Positions 29,398 to 38,837 are shown, counted from the first letter of the stretch. The stretch is DNA of 64,000 nt from Lachnospiraceae bacterium XBB2008 (GCA_900102235.1 FMVL01000005.1:421690-485689); one strand, 5' to 3'. The notes: generated by a model from the letters alone, not told the origin. Made by a program: numbers and translations.

Positions 29398-30332
29398 TGA
29401 AATATATATCTGAACTTAAAGAAGGAGATCATATATCGGATATATACCTTTGCAAGAGCAGGAATTCCGCAGTCACGAGAAACGGGAAGCCGTATGATAA
29501 TGTCATATTGCTTGATAAGACCGGATCGATAGATGCCAAAGTATGGGAACCAAATTCAGCCGGTATAGACGATTACGATCCGCTCGATTATATAGAAGTA
29601 AACGGCGATGTGACCACTTTTAACGGAGCGCTTCAGGTTAACCTGAAACGGATCAGAAAGTGCAGGGAAGGAGAGTATGATCCTGCGGATTACATGCCGG
29701 TCACTCCGTATAATGTGGATGATATGTGGAGTGAACTGTTGGGGCTCATCGAGTCCGTTGGTGAACCTCACTTAAAACAGCTGCTTGAGCATTTCTTTTT
29801 GGATGAAGCTTTCGCGAAGAACTTCAAACAGTCGTCGGCAGCGAAATCGATCCATCACAGTTTTTCGGGAGGATTGCTCCAGCACACTCTCGGAGTGGCA
29901 AGGATATGCGATTTTCTCGCATCAAAGTATGACAGGCTCAACCGCGATCTGCTGATCACCGCGGCTATCTGTCACGACATAGGCAAGATCAGGGAACTGA
30001 GTCTCTATCCCCAGAACGATTATACCGACGCCGGACAGTTCCTGGGTCATATAGTGATCGGAGTAGAGATGATAGGTGAAGCCGTCAGAGGCATTGACGG
30101 ATTCCCTGTTGCGCTCGAGCAGGAACTTAAGCACTGCATACTTGCGCATCACGGTGAATACGAGTTCGGCTCTCCCAAGAAGCCGGCGATCATAGAAGCC
30201 GTGGCGCTCAACTATGCGGATAATACCGATGCCAAACTCGAGGCATTCACGGAACTGCTCGAAGGCAGCAATGAGACCGGATGGATGGGATTTAGCAGGA
30301 TATTTGATTCCAATATACGAAGAACGGAGTAA
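29394..30332 (+). CDS. 3'-5' exoribonuclease, YhaM family (OB fold plus HD domain)
   Basis: A 312-residue protein with an N-terminal OB-fold nucleic-acid-binding domain (about 1-95, DKTGSIDAKVWEP) and an HD phosphohydrolase domain with metal ligands in HHSFSGGLLQHTLGVA, ICHDIGKI and LAHHGEYEFG. This is the YhaM/CbfI architecture, known in Bacillus and Staphylococcus as a 3'-5' RNA or DNA exonuclease that trims mRNA ends. Two adjacent start codons are possible (29394 and 29397), after GGAGG. It overlaps the PDZ-protein stop. Confidence 0.92.
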   Translation: MMKYISELKEGDHISDIYLCKSRNSAVTRNGKPYDNVILLDKTGSIDAKVWEPNSAGIDDYDPLDYIEVNGDVTTFNGALQVNLKRIRKCREGEYDPADYMPVTPYNVDDMWSELLGLIESVGEPHLKQLLEHFFLDEAFAKNFKQSSAAKSIHHSFSGGLLQHTLGVARICDFLASKYDRLNRDLLITAAICHDIGKIRELSLYPQNDYTDAGQFLGHIVIGVEMIGEAVRGIDGFPVALEQELKHCILAHHGEYEFGSPKKPAIIEAVALNYADNTDAKLEAFTELLEGSNETGWMGFSRIFDSNIRRTE

Positions 30333-30352
30333 GACGCAGCCGGGTACGGAGA

Positions 30353-31936
30353 ATGACGGTACATAAGAAGAACGAAGAATATGAACTGAAGATCACTGAT
30401 ATAGGTTCGGAAGGTGAGGGTATAGGACATCTGGATGATGGCTATACCCTTTTTGTACAGGGAGCACTTCCCGGGGATACCATCCGCGCCCATATCATCA
30501 AGGCACAGAAAAAATACGGGATCACGAAGTCTGTGGAGATCATCGCCCCCTCGCCCGATCGCGTGACAAGTGCATGCCCGATCGCGGACAGGTGCGGCGG
30601 CTGTCAGATAGCGGCCCTGGGTTATGATGCGCAGCTGCGATATAAGGAGCGTAAGGTTCGCGAACTGCTCGTGAGAGTCGGAGGATTTTCACCGGACAGG
30701 ATAGATGAAGTGTTTGAGGGGATCATGGGATACTATGATGACGTGCCGAAGAGATACAGTCTTCAGGAGTCCCCCGAGAAAAATGACGGTAGCGGAGAAG
30801 GTACCGGATCTCCGGTATGCTTTAGAAATAAGGCCCAGTACCCTGTCGGAACGGGGGCCGACGGACATATAGTCACGGGCTTCTATGCTCCGCGGTCTCA
30901 CAGGATTGTTTCCTGTGACGAATGCCTGATAGGTGCTCCGACAGATGCCCCCATACTCCGGGTGATCAGGGCGTATATGTCCGATCATCATATCAGTGCG
31001 TATGATGAGATGAGCGGAAATGGACTGGTCCGTCACATACTGATCCGTACCGGATATGCGACAGGAGAGATACAGATATGCATAGTAATAAACGGAAAGA
31101 ATCTGCCGCATGCGGAGGATCTGACAGAAAGATTAAGATGTGCTGATGAGATCGAAAAAGCCGGAAAGCGGATCGTAAGCATATGCACGAGCACGAATAC
31201 CGATGCGACCAACGTGATCCTCGGAGATAACTTCACTGTAATATACGGTCAGGAATATATAACGGATAAGATAGGAGACTTGAGTTTCCGTATCTCCCCG
31301 CTGTCATTCTACCAGGTCAATCCCGTGCAGACTCGCAAACTGTACGGTAAGGCTCTGGAATACGCCGGACTTACCGGCACAGAGACCGTATGGGATCTTT
31401 ACTGCGGGATCGGTACGATATCACTTTTCCTCGCAAAGGCAGCAGGCAGGGTTTACGGAGTGGAGGTCGTACCCGAGGCGATTGAAGATGCCCGTGAGAA
31501 TGCCCGGATCAACGTGATCGATAATGCCGAATTCATGGTAGGCAAGGCAGAAGAAGTGCTACCTGAATTCTATGAATCTCATTCGGATAATTCGGATAAC
31601 CGGAGCATATCTGACAGTGAAGACCTCAACGATGTATCCCATGATAGCGGGAATGCCACAACACCGGATGTCATCGTCGTTGATCCTCCGCGCAAAGGAT
31701 GTGATGAAGCATGCCTTGAAACCATGCTTAAGATGCAGCCCGCGCGCATCGTTTATGTCAGCTGCGATCCTGCCACTCTCGCCCGCGACTTAAAGTACCT
31801 GTGCGCATCAGGCGATTATGAACTTAAGAAGGCCTCGTGTACCGATATGTTCTCAAATTCGGTGCATGTGGAATGTGTTTCGCTTTTACAACGAATGAGC
31901 AACACCCGGGAGAGAACAATCACGCTTGATGCTTAG
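30353..31936 (+). CDS. 23S rRNA (uracil-5-)-methyltransferase, RlmD/RumA family
   Basis: SAM-dependent m5U methyltransferase of 527 residues. It has an N-terminal TRAM domain (about 8-60), iron-sulfur cysteines in ACPIADRCGGCQIAALGY, motif I VWDLYCGIGTISLFLA, and the catalytic DPPRKGCDEACLETM and YVSCDPATLARDL (nucleophilic Cys). Two non-conserved hydrophilic inserts stand out: one near residues 135-160 (Glu, Ser and Gly-rich) and one near 408-436 (Ser, Asp and Asn-rich), just before the catalytic DPPRKG. Inserts of this kind usually form surface loops. Whether it targets U1939, U747 or tRNA cannot be told from the sequence. Confidence 0.92.
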   Translation: MTVHKKNEEYELKITDIGSEGEGIGHLDDGYTLFVQGALPGDTIRAHIIKAQKKYGITKSVEIIAPSPDRVTSACPIADRCGGCQIAALGYDAQLRYKERKVRELLVRVGGFSPDRIDEVFEGIMGYYDDVPKRYSLQESPEKNDGSGEGTGSPVCFRNKAQYPVGTGADGHIVTGFYAPRSHRIVSCDECLIGAPTDAPILRVIRAYMSDHHISAYDEMSGNGLVRHILIRTGYATGEIQICIVINGKNLPHAEDLTERLRCADEIEKAGKRIVSICTSTNTDATNVILGDNFTVIYGQEYITDKIGDLSFRISPLSFYQVNPVQTRKLYGKALEYAGLTGTETVWDLYCGIGTISLFLAKAAGRVYGVEVVPEAIEDARENARINVIDNAEFMVGKAEEVLPEFYESHSDNSDNRSISDSEDLNDVSHDSGNATTPDVIVVDPPRKGCDEACLETMLKMQPARIVYVSCDPATLARDLKYLCASGDYELKKASCTDMFSNSVHVECVSLLQRMSNTRERTITLDA

Positions 31937-31948
31937 GACGGAATATAA

Positions 31949-31984
31949 AGCCCCCAAGCTGCCATGAGAGGTAGTAAGGGGGCT
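31949..31984 (+). terminator. Stem-loop after the m5U methyltransferase gene
   Basis: AGCCCCC (31949-31955) pairs with GGGGGCT (31978-31984). The loop contains a second weak stem (CTGCC with GGTAG). It is followed by GTTTCTGTC rather than a true T-run, so termination strength is doubtful. Confidence 0.5.
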
Positions 31985-32009
31985 GTTTCTGTCATGACAG
32001 ACCCGATAA

Positions 32010-32148
32010 TCTCGAAAAGGTGATAGATTGACGTTGATTAAGTCTCGAAAAGGTACTAGAATATTATTAATCGCGATAAGGTGCAAAACTAATTAGGAAT
32101 AAATCTCGAAAAGGTGATAATATATTATTGAATTGATTTCGAAAAGGT
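32010..32148 (+). repeat. Array of five 12-bp repeats (TCTCGAAAAGGT) upstream of the ATPase gene
   Basis: Copies are at 32010-32021, 32043-32054, 32071-32082 (TCGCGATAAGGT), 32104-32115 and 32137-32148 (TTTCGAAAAGGT). Start-to-start distances are 33, 28, 33 and 33 bases. Spacers are AT-rich and not identical. The last copy supplies the AAAAGGTG ribosome-binding site of the ATPase gene. Regular spacing of about three helical turns suggests an array bound on one DNA face, or an RNA leader with repeated sites. Confidence 0.85.
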
Positions 32149-32155
32149 GCGTTCC

Positions 32156-33508
32156 ATGAAAAGAAAAATATTCGAAAAGATGCTCAAATGGAAAGAAGAC
32201 AGCGCCGGAAAAACTGCGCTGCTGATCGATGGGGCCAGGCGAGTTGGAAAAAGTTATATTGCTGAAGAATTTGCAAAAGAGAATTATAAATCTCATATTC
32301 TGATTGATTTTAACAGGGCCGGAGATGAAGTGAAGGACCTGTTTTGCAATAGCCTGAATGATCTGGATTCTTTCTTTATGTATCTATCAGCAATTTTTGG
32401 CGTTACCCTCTATGAACAGGAGTCTTTGATCATCCTCGATGAGGTGCAGCTGTTTCCAAGAGCACGGGCTGCAATAAAGTATTTGGTTGCAGATGGCCGC
32501 TTTCATTATATGGAAACAGGATCTCTGATGTCGATTCGTGAAAATGTAGAGGATATTGTAATACCTTCAGAGGAACGTCATATCAGGATGTATCCGATGG
32601 ATTTTGAAGAATTTCTTTGGGCAATGAATGAACAACCGCTTATAGACGTCATTCGTTTATCGTTTGATAAAAAGAAAGCAATGGGGCAGGCCCTTCATAG
32701 AAAGGCAATGACATTGTTCCGGCAGTATGTGATCGTTGGCGGAATGCCACAGGCGGTGAATACATATATTGAAACAAGAAATTTTGAAAAAACTGATGAA
32801 ATAAAAAGAGATATTCTCTCACTTTACAGAGAAGATATAGCGAAGCATGCAAAAGGATACGAACGAAAGGTAGAGTCTGTATTTGATGAAATCCCTGAGC
32901 AACTGTCAAAACACGAAAAAAAGTTTACATTGTCTTCACTTGGGAGAGGGGCGAAGTACCGAAGCTACGAGAGTTCTTTCCTTTGGCTTGAAGACTCTAT
33001 GATCTGTAACATTTGTTATAATTCCACGGCTCCAAACGTTGGCATTAAATTAAACAGGGACAGGAATACATTAAAACTCTATATGGGAGATACCGGACTC
33101 CTGATCAGCCATGCTTTTGACGAAAACGGTTTGGTGAAAGAAGAAATATATAAAAAACTGCTGCTTGGAAAACTGGAAGTAAACGAGGGAATGGTCTTTG
33201 AAAATGTAGTTGCTCAGATGCTTACAGCTTCCGGACATAAATTATATTTTTATTCCAATTCGTCTAGGGAAAATAAAGATGAAAGAATGGAAATCGATTT
33301 TCTTATCGCTAAAAAAGATCCGACGAACAGACATAATGTATCGCCGATTGAAGTGAAATCCGGCAAGCGATATACATATTCTTCTTTGGGAAAATTTATG
33401 AACAGATTTAATGCGCAGTTGGATGTACCCTATATTCTGCACACTGCTGACTATGCTGAAAAGGATGGGATTGTTTTTATTCCGGTGTATTGGGCTTGGC
33501 TGCTTTAA
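32156..33508 (+). CDS. AAA ATPase with C-terminal DUF4143-type nuclease-like domain
   Basis: A P-loop ATPase of about 450 residues. Walker A is GARRVGKSYIAEEFA near residue 25, Walker B is LIILDEVQLFPRARAA near residue 93, and the sensor region follows METGSLMSI. The C-terminal half (from about 215) matches the DUF4143 pattern, including the end motif IDFLIAKKD with IEVKSGKRYTYSS, which resembles the E-x-K of PD-(D/E)xK nucleases. Such ATPases are common, poorly understood accessory genes in gut anaerobes. ATG 32156 is preferred over GTG 32147 because AAAAGGTG, part of the repeat array, sits 6 bases before it. AT-rich compared with its neighbours, suggesting transfer. Confidence 0.85.
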   Translation: MKRKIFEKMLKWKEDSAGKTALLIDGARRVGKSYIAEEFAKENYKSHILIDFNRAGDEVKDLFCNSLNDLDSFFMYLSAIFGVTLYEQESLIILDEVQLFPRARAAIKYLVADGRFHYMETGSLMSIRENVEDIVIPSEERHIRMYPMDFEEFLWAMNEQPLIDVIRLSFDKKKAMGQALHRKAMTLFRQYVIVGGMPQAVNTYIETRNFEKTDEIKRDILSLYREDIAKHAKGYERKVESVFDEIPEQLSKHEKKFTLSSLGRGAKYRSYESSFLWLEDSMICNICYNSTAPNVGIKLNRDRNTLKLYMGDTGLLISHAFDENGLVKEEIYKKLLLGKLEVNEGMVFENVVAQMLTASGHKLYFYSNSSRENKDERMEIDFLIAKKDPTNRHNVSPIEVKSGKRYTYSSLGKFMNRFNAQLDVPYILHTADYAEKDGIVFIPVYWAWLL

Positions 33509-33554
33509 CTGAAAACCTGATACTGCTGCAGTTTTTGAAGGAGAACTTCGATTG

Positions 33555-34346
33555 ATGGATACTTATGTTGATGAAAGAGACTACAAGCTTTTGGAAGCTG
33601 ACAAATATACTTTCTTTGTTCTAAAGCGGATCATGGGCGGAGAATGTGAACTGCTGCTGTCTGACCATGAGAGGCTGATCCTTTGCTTTACGGGACATCC
33701 CTTCCCGGTCTGGATCTGGACAGCGGATGATGCATCGGAAGAGGAAATGGAAAAGGCATATCAGCTGGCCAAAGAAAACAGGCTACTCGACGGAAAACAT
33801 CACTTTAATATCAAGTATTCTCTTGCGGAGCATTTCATAAGACGGGCAGCGGAAGAAGGATCGGAGCTGAAGATCACTACAAATATGTTTGCCTATGACT
33901 GCCTTGATCCTGTCAGACCTGAAACAGAAGCAGATGGAGAAATCTATCGTTGTGAGATGAAAGATCTGGAAGAAGTGGTTGACTTCATGGATATCTTTCA
34001 CAAGGAGCTTAGTATTGATCAGAAGGATATTTCCGGTTACCGGGAGGATGCTGAAGAGTTTATCCGAACGGGAAATATGTATCTTTGGAAGGATGAACGG
34101 GGGCGGAGTGTAGCCAGTTGTAAATATGCGCCGACCGGAGATATGGCATCTATAAATCTTGTATTCACGAGGCCTGAGTTTCGCAGAAAACATTATGCGG
34201 AAAATCTTGTTTACCGGGTTACGATGAAGGTGAAAGAGGCAGGATATGTACCGATGCTTTATACCGATGCGGATTATGTGGCGTCAAATGCCTGTTATGA
34301 GAAGATAGGGTATGTCCTTCGTGGCAAGCTGTGCACGATAGGCTAA
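33555..34346 (+). CDS. GNAT-family N-acetyltransferase
   Basis: About 263 residues. The C-terminal half carries the GNAT acetyl-CoA fold: SVASCKYAPTGDMASINLVFTRPEFRRKHYA places the beta4 strand and the R/Q-x-x-G/A-like loop, and YTDADYVASNACYEKIGY is the usual end. The N-terminal half (about 1-125) has no motif I recognise and is probably a second degenerate GNAT-like domain. The substrate is unknown. ATG 33555 is used because GAAGGAG lies 10 bases before it. It follows the ATPase gene by 46 bases and may belong to the same accessory patch. Confidence 0.8.
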   Translation: MDTYVDERDYKLLEADKYTFFVLKRIMGGECELLLSDHERLILCFTGHPFPVWIWTADDASEEEMEKAYQLAKENRLLDGKHHFNIKYSLAEHFIRRAAEEGSELKITTNMFAYDCLDPVRPETEADGEIYRCEMKDLEEVVDFMDIFHKELSIDQKDISGYREDAEEFIRTGNMYLWKDERGRSVASCKYAPTGDMASINLVFTRPEFRRKHYAENLVYRVTMKVKEAGYVPMLYTDADYVASNACYEKIGYVLRGKLCTIG

Positions 34347-34520
34347 GCAAGCCTTATACACTATTCGGAAATCGATATGAACTGATCAGTGTTCCGTTTG
34401 GTGCACCGCAGGAAAAAAATGGAGCCGGTTCAGAACTTTTGCCCGGACGATGGTATGTAATGCCAACATTCAAAGGCGACCAAAGGTACAGCAGGCTATT
34501 CACAAAAGAAAGAGGAAAAC

Positions 34521-35756
34521 ATGAGAGCATACGAAAGACTTCTTAACTACGTAGTGATACACACGACAAGCGATGAGAGCAATGAAAACACCCCTTCCAC
34601 CGCGCGCCAGTTTGACCTTGCGGATCTTCTGGTTAAAGAACTTAAGGAACTTGGGGTAGAGGATGCTTCGGTGGATGAACACTGCTATGTGACAGGACAT
34701 ATCCCCGCATCCGAGGGATTGGAAGATTCACCCAAGATCGGCTTCATCTCCCATCTTGATACCGCTCCCGACTGCTCGGGAGAAAATGTAAAGCCGAAAG
34801 TACATGAGAACTACGACGGCGCAGATGTCGACCTCGGCAACGGCCGGACGCTCAGCGTTTCTCTTTTCCCTCATCTTAGGAAACTCAGGGGCAGGACGCT
34901 GATCACGACCGACGGAACGACTCTCCTCGGAGCCGATGATAAGGCTGGCATAGCCGAGATCATGACGATGATCGAGAATCTTGAGAAAGATGATATCCCG
35001 CACGGTGCGATAAGCATCGCTTTTACTCCCGATGAGGAGATCGGTCACGGCGCGGATCTTCTCGACCTTGAGAAGTTCGGCGCGGACTTTGCATATACCG
35101 TTGACGGCGGTCCGGAAAACGAGATCGAATACGAGAATTTCAACGCAGCCAAAGCGATCTTTGAGATAAAAGGCATAAGCGTTCATCCGGGCGATGCCAA
35201 GAACCGCATGGTCAATGCGGCACTCGTCGCATGTGAGATTTCTTCGATGCTTCCGCCCGCGGAGACGCCTTCGCATACCGAAGAGAGGGAAGGCTTTTAT
35301 CACCTGACCGACATCAGGGGAGATGTCGAAAATGCAGTGATCGAATATATCGTCAGGGATCATGATGCGGGTCTTTTTGAAGCAAAACAGGAGACTCTCA
35401 GGATGATAGAGAAGACACTTAATGAGAAGTACGGTGCAGGCACGGTTACTCTTACGATAACCGAACAGTACCTGAACATGATAGAGAAGATCCGCCCGCA
35501 TATGCACATTGTTGAAACGGCGAAGAAATGCATCGCTAAGCAGGGCATGGAACCGATGGATGTTCCCGTTCGAGGCGGAACGGACGGGGCCAGACTTTCA
35601 TTTCGCGGTCTTCCCTGTCCCAATCTCGGAACCGGCGGATATGCTTTTCACGGTCCGCTCGAGCACATAACCGCCGAAGGAATGGATGCTGTCGTCCGTG
35701 TCCTTACCTCGATCGTAAGCTCGTATGCTAAGCAAGCAGATCCTTTGCGTGACTGA
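34521..35756 (+). CDS. pepT: Peptidase T (tripeptide aminopeptidase)
   Basis: Cytosolic M20-family zinc aminopeptidase that releases the N-terminal residue from tripeptides. 411 residues, normal for PepT. Metal ligands and catalytic residues are in ISHLDTAPD, LLGADDKAGIAEIM, FTPDEEIGHGADLLD and near the end YAFHGPLEHI. The dimerisation domain (about 210-325) includes GISVHPGDAKNRMVNAA. GAGGAAAAC precedes the start. Its 3' end overlaps the convergent transporter gene by 29 bases. Confidence 0.95.
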   Translation: MRAYERLLNYVVIHTTSDESNENTPSTARQFDLADLLVKELKELGVEDASVDEHCYVTGHIPASEGLEDSPKIGFISHLDTAPDCSGENVKPKVHENYDGADVDLGNGRTLSVSLFPHLRKLRGRTLITTDGTTLLGADDKAGIAEIMTMIENLEKDDIPHGAISIAFTPDEEIGHGADLLDLEKFGADFAYTVDGGPENEIEYENFNAAKAIFEIKGISVHPGDAKNRMVNAALVACEISSMLPPAETPSHTEEREGFYHLTDIRGDVENAVIEYIVRDHDAGLFEAKQETLRMIEKTLNEKYGAGTVTLTITEQYLNMIEKIRPHMHIVETAKKCIAKQGMEPMDVPVRGGTDGARLSFRGLPCPNLGTGGYAFHGPLEHITAEGMDAVVRVLTSIVSSYAKQADPLRD

Positions 35757-37377
35757 TCGCATCATCGATGTGAGGACGGAAGTTATCTCTGCCTACGCGA
35801 TCCACGAACCCGGATTTCATCATGGTCTGCATAGGCTGTTCGTTTACATGGGAGAAAACGAGTGTGATGCCGCGCTTTTCACAGCGTTCGAAGAACTGCT
35901 CGAGTGAATGCATTGCAGTGGCGTCAAGCGCCGGAACACCTCTCATCCTGATGATGATCACGCGGGTCTCATCTCTGTAATTCATGGTATCTATCTGCCC
36001 CGAACTACCGAAGAACATCGGTCCGTATATCTCATACACACGAACCTGCGCAGGGATATCCTTGAGCGCGGGACCGTCGGGATCTTCGTCGGGGTCGTAG
36101 TATTTCCAGCCGACTACGGCAGATTCTTCACTCATTCTTTTGATAAACAGAAGAACGGCAAACAGCATTCCGATCTCTATCGCGATGACCAGATCGAATA
36201 CGACGGTCAGGACGAAGGTCGTGACCAGCACGATGATATCGCTCTTCGGAGCGGTCCTGCACAGATGAACGAAAGTGCGCCACTGGCACATGTTATATGC
36301 GACCATGAACAGGATGGCTGCTATGGTAGGCATCGGTATCAGTGCGGCATACGGCATGAGCACGACGAGCACGAGTACGAGTACAGCAGAATGGACCATT
36401 CCGGCGATGGGTGTACGTCCGCCGTTTTTGATGTTGGCAGCGGTCCTTGCGATGGCGCCGGTTGCGGGTATTCCGCCGAAAAGTGCGGAGCCTATGTTAC
36501 CGCAGCCCTGTGCGATGAGCTCCATGTTGGAACGGTGGTGTGAGTTGATCATGCTGTCTGCGACCACACAGGACAGGAGCGATTCGATCGCGGCCAGGAT
36601 CGCTATGGTGAAACCGTCCGGAAGCGCGGTCCGTATCGCCACTACGGAAAAGTGCGGCACATGGAGCGAGGGTAGCTTGCTGCTTATCGTATAGAGGTCT
36701 CCGATCGTGTTGACCGGTATGCCGCTTAGCTTAACGATCAGTATTCCCGCAATGACCGCGATCAGAGATCCGGGGATCTTCTCGGTGATCTTCGGCATGA
36801 TGATGAGGATCGCGAGGCTGATGGCTCCGACCAGTAAAGCGTAGGGGTTGAAGGTCCCTATGTTATGACCGATGGCGACAAGCTTTTCCGTGGTTTCGAT
36901 CGTGACGGTGCCGGCGGGATAGCTTAAGCCCAGGAAGTCTTTTATCTGACCGATGACGATCGTAACGGCGATCCCCGATGTAAAGCCTGTGGTGATCGTA
37001 TAGGGGATGAATTTGATGAGTCCGCCCAGGCGTAAAGCACCCATTAGTACCAGGATGACGCCCGCGATGATGGTGGCGAGCATCATGCCCTCCATGCCGC
37101 TCCTAGCGATTATCCCGGCGACGATGGTCGCAAAAGCTGCGGTCGGGCCGGCGATCTGTACGCGGCTGCCACCCAGGAAAGCTATGATGAATCCTGCCAC
37201 TATCGCGGTATACAGGCCTTCTTCGGGACCCACGCCCGAGGCGAGTGCAAGTGCGATCGAAAGCGGCAATGCGATGATGGCCACTATGATACCCGAAACC
37301 ACATCGGTGCCCAGCTGCTTCAGGCTGTAGTGCTTCAGGTTACTGAATAACATCGGTTTAAGTTTGTCTTTATTCAT
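35728..37377 (-). CDS. SulP-family anion permease with STAS domain
   Basis: A 549-residue SLC26/SulP transporter with about 10-12 hydrophobic segments over residues 20-430 and a cytoplasmic STAS domain at the C-terminus (about 445-549, with VIIIRMRGVPALDATAMHSL). N-terminal family signatures are GIIVAIIALPLSIALALASG and FLGGSRVQIAGPTAAF. Possible substrates are sulfate, bicarbonate or dicarboxylates. The start at 37377 is chosen because GGGAG lies upstream; the 25 extra residues possible before it have no hydrophobic or conserved character. No sulfate-assimilation genes are nearby. Confidence 0.92.
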   Translation of the reverse strand: MNKDKLKPMLFSNLKHYSLKQLGTDVVSGIIVAIIALPLSIALALASGVGPEEGLYTAIVAGFIIAFLGGSRVQIAGPTAAFATIVAGIIARSGMEGMMLATIIAGVILVLMGALRLGGLIKFIPYTITTGFTSGIAVTIVIGQIKDFLGLSYPAGTVTIETTEKLVAIGHNIGTFNPYALLVGAISLAILIIMPKITEKIPGSLIAVIAGILIVKLSGIPVNTIGDLYTISSKLPSLHVPHFSVVAIRTALPDGFTIAILAAIESLLSCVVADSMINSHHRSNMELIAQGCGNIGSALFGGIPATGAIARTAANIKNGGRTPIAGMVHSAVLVLVLVVLMPYAALIPMPTIAAILFMVAYNMCQWRTFVHLCRTAPKSDIIVLVTTFVLTVVFDLVIAIEIGMLFAVLLFIKRMSEESAVVGWKYYDPDEDPDGPALKDIPAQVRVYEIYGPMFFGSSGQIDTMNYRDETRVIIIRMRGVPALDATAMHSLEQFFERCEKRGITLVFSHVNEQPMQTMMKSGFVDRVGRDNFRPHIDDAISHAKDLLA

Positions 37378-37461
37378 AAGTATTCTCCCGTAAGTTTCAA
37401 ACCATCTGATTTTACCGCGACTTTCCCGGTAATGTAAATGTATATGTTGCACCCCTCTTAT

Positions 37462-37490
37462 TTGAAAAAACGCTTGATTTTTAGTATAAT
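37462..37490 (+). promoter_or_regulatory. Promoter of the diguanylate cyclase gene
   Basis: TTGAAA (37462-37467), a 17-base spacer and a perfect TATAAT (37485-37490), 33 bases before the start codon. It probably serves the cyclase and the following hybrid kinase. Confidence 0.75.
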
Positions 37491-37522
37491 ATACTATCTA
37501 TGACTATGTGCGGAGGCACAAT

Positions 37523-38830
37523 ATGAAAAAGATTAATCAAACCGGAAAAACGCTGATACTGGTCAGCATTTTACTGATCCTCTTCAATACATTCCTCGGA
37601 ATCGTTCTGACGCATCAGTCCGCGAATGCGATGCGGGCTCTGATCCGGGACCGTATGCTCGATATTTCCACTACCGCTGCGGACATGCTGGACGGAGATG
37701 AGCTGAAAGAGATCCAAAAGGAAGATTATGACACTGAGGAATATCAGAGCGTTCTTAAGACACTCACATATTTTCAGGACAATATAGAACTGGAATATAT
37801 CTACTGCATCCGCGATCTGGGCGATGGAAACTTCGTATTCAGTGTCGATCCGACGATAGAAGATCCCGGAGAGTTCGGTAGTCCCATCGTATATACTCCC
37901 GCGCTCGGTCAGGCTGCTCAGGGAACCTCGGCTGTGGATGAGGAACCGTATGAGGATGAGTGGGGCAGATTTTACAGTGCCTATTCACCCGTATTTGATT
38001 CCGCCGGACATGTCGCAGGTATCGTGGCAGTCGATTTCAGTGCCGAATGGTATGAGTACCAGATCTCCCGCCATATATGGACGATCATAATCATAATCAC
38101 CGTTGCGCTTGTGTTCAGCATAATCATCGCATCCATGATCGCCGCTCGTTACAGGATCGGCTTTACACGGATCTATAAGGAGATGAACAGGCTGTCCGAG
38201 GGGATCGAGACTCTGGTCAGCGAAGTATCCCCGGAAGCTCTGCTGGTAGCAGGGACCGAAACCGTGGATCCTGCCGATATGGAAAATGCAGTGGACGAGA
38301 TCTCCGTCATAGGCGATAAAGTCAGCTCAATGCAGGATACTCTCCGTAAACAGATTACCGCTATCAGAGCTCAGGCATATTTTGACGGCCTGACCGGTCT
38401 TAAGAACCGCGCATCATACGAGGAACATATTGAACGCATAAATAAAGAGATAGCGGAGGGTACCGCGGCATTTACCGTAGCCGTGTTTGACATCAATCAT
38501 CTGAAGACGATCAATGATGAAGAGGGCCACGAGGCCGGCGACCGTGTGATAGAGGAGGTTGCCGACGCGCTCAGACATGTATTCGGAATAGATACCGTAT
38601 ACCGTATCGGCGGAGATGAGTTCGCCGCCATACTGGATGAAAACGATCCGAAGGATAAGATGAAGGAACTCAGGAGAAATCTGAAAAAAGCGGCTATCTC
38701 CATGGGATATGCATTTTTCGATAAGGCTGCTGATAAAGAATACACCACAGTATTCAACCGGGCAGATGAGGCCATGTATGCCGATAAGAAGGAATACTAT
38801 ATGATACATCAGGACAGAAGGAAAAGATGA
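37523..38830 (+). CDS. Membrane diguanylate cyclase with extracytoplasmic sensor
   Basis: Makes cyclic di-GMP from two GTP. About 435 residues: membrane helix about 8-30, an extracytoplasmic Cache-like sensor (about 35-175), second helix about 183-205, a HAMP-like or coiled linker, and a GGDEF domain (about 275-430) starting YFDGLTGLKNRASYEE and carrying an intact GGDEF (RIGGDEFAAIL). The inhibitory RxxD I-site is not present five residues before GGDEF (the sequence there is FGID), so product feedback may be weak. The start is ATG 37523, with CGGAGG 6 bases upstream. The next gene starts 7 bases after the stop. Confidence 0.92.
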   Translation: MKKINQTGKTLILVSILLILFNTFLGIVLTHQSANAMRALIRDRMLDISTTAADMLDGDELKEIQKEDYDTEEYQSVLKTLTYFQDNIELEYIYCIRDLGDGNFVFSVDPTIEDPGEFGSPIVYTPALGQAAQGTSAVDEEPYEDEWGRFYSAYSPVFDSAGHVAGIVAVDFSAEWYEYQISRHIWTIIIIITVALVFSIIIASMIAARYRIGFTRIYKEMNRLSEGIETLVSEVSPEALLVAGTETVDPADMENAVDEISVIGDKVSSMQDTLRKQITAIRAQAYFDGLTGLKNRASYEEHIERINKEIAEGTAAFTVAVFDINHLKTINDEEGHEAGDRVIEEVADALRHVFGIDTVYRIGGDEFAAILDENDPKDKMKELRRNLKKAAISMGYAFFDKAADKEYTTVFNRADEAMYADKKEYYMIHQDRRKR

Positions 38831-38837
38831 CCGGATT

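Noticed and set aside
32010..32148. Possible CRISPR array
   Set aside because: The repeats are only 12 bp, spacers are AT-rich and alike in character, one interval is shorter, the last repeat is a ribosome-binding site, and no cas gene is present.
32156..34346. Mobile element or integrated island around the ATPase and GNAT genes
   Set aside because: Composition differs from the neighbours, but I find no integrase, inverted ends or target-site duplication at the borders.
34331..34546. Small 71-codon plus-strand frame between the GNAT gene and pepT
   Set aside because: It overlaps both neighbours, has no ribosome-binding site and no motif. It could be a remnant of a lost gene, but there is no evidence for a product.
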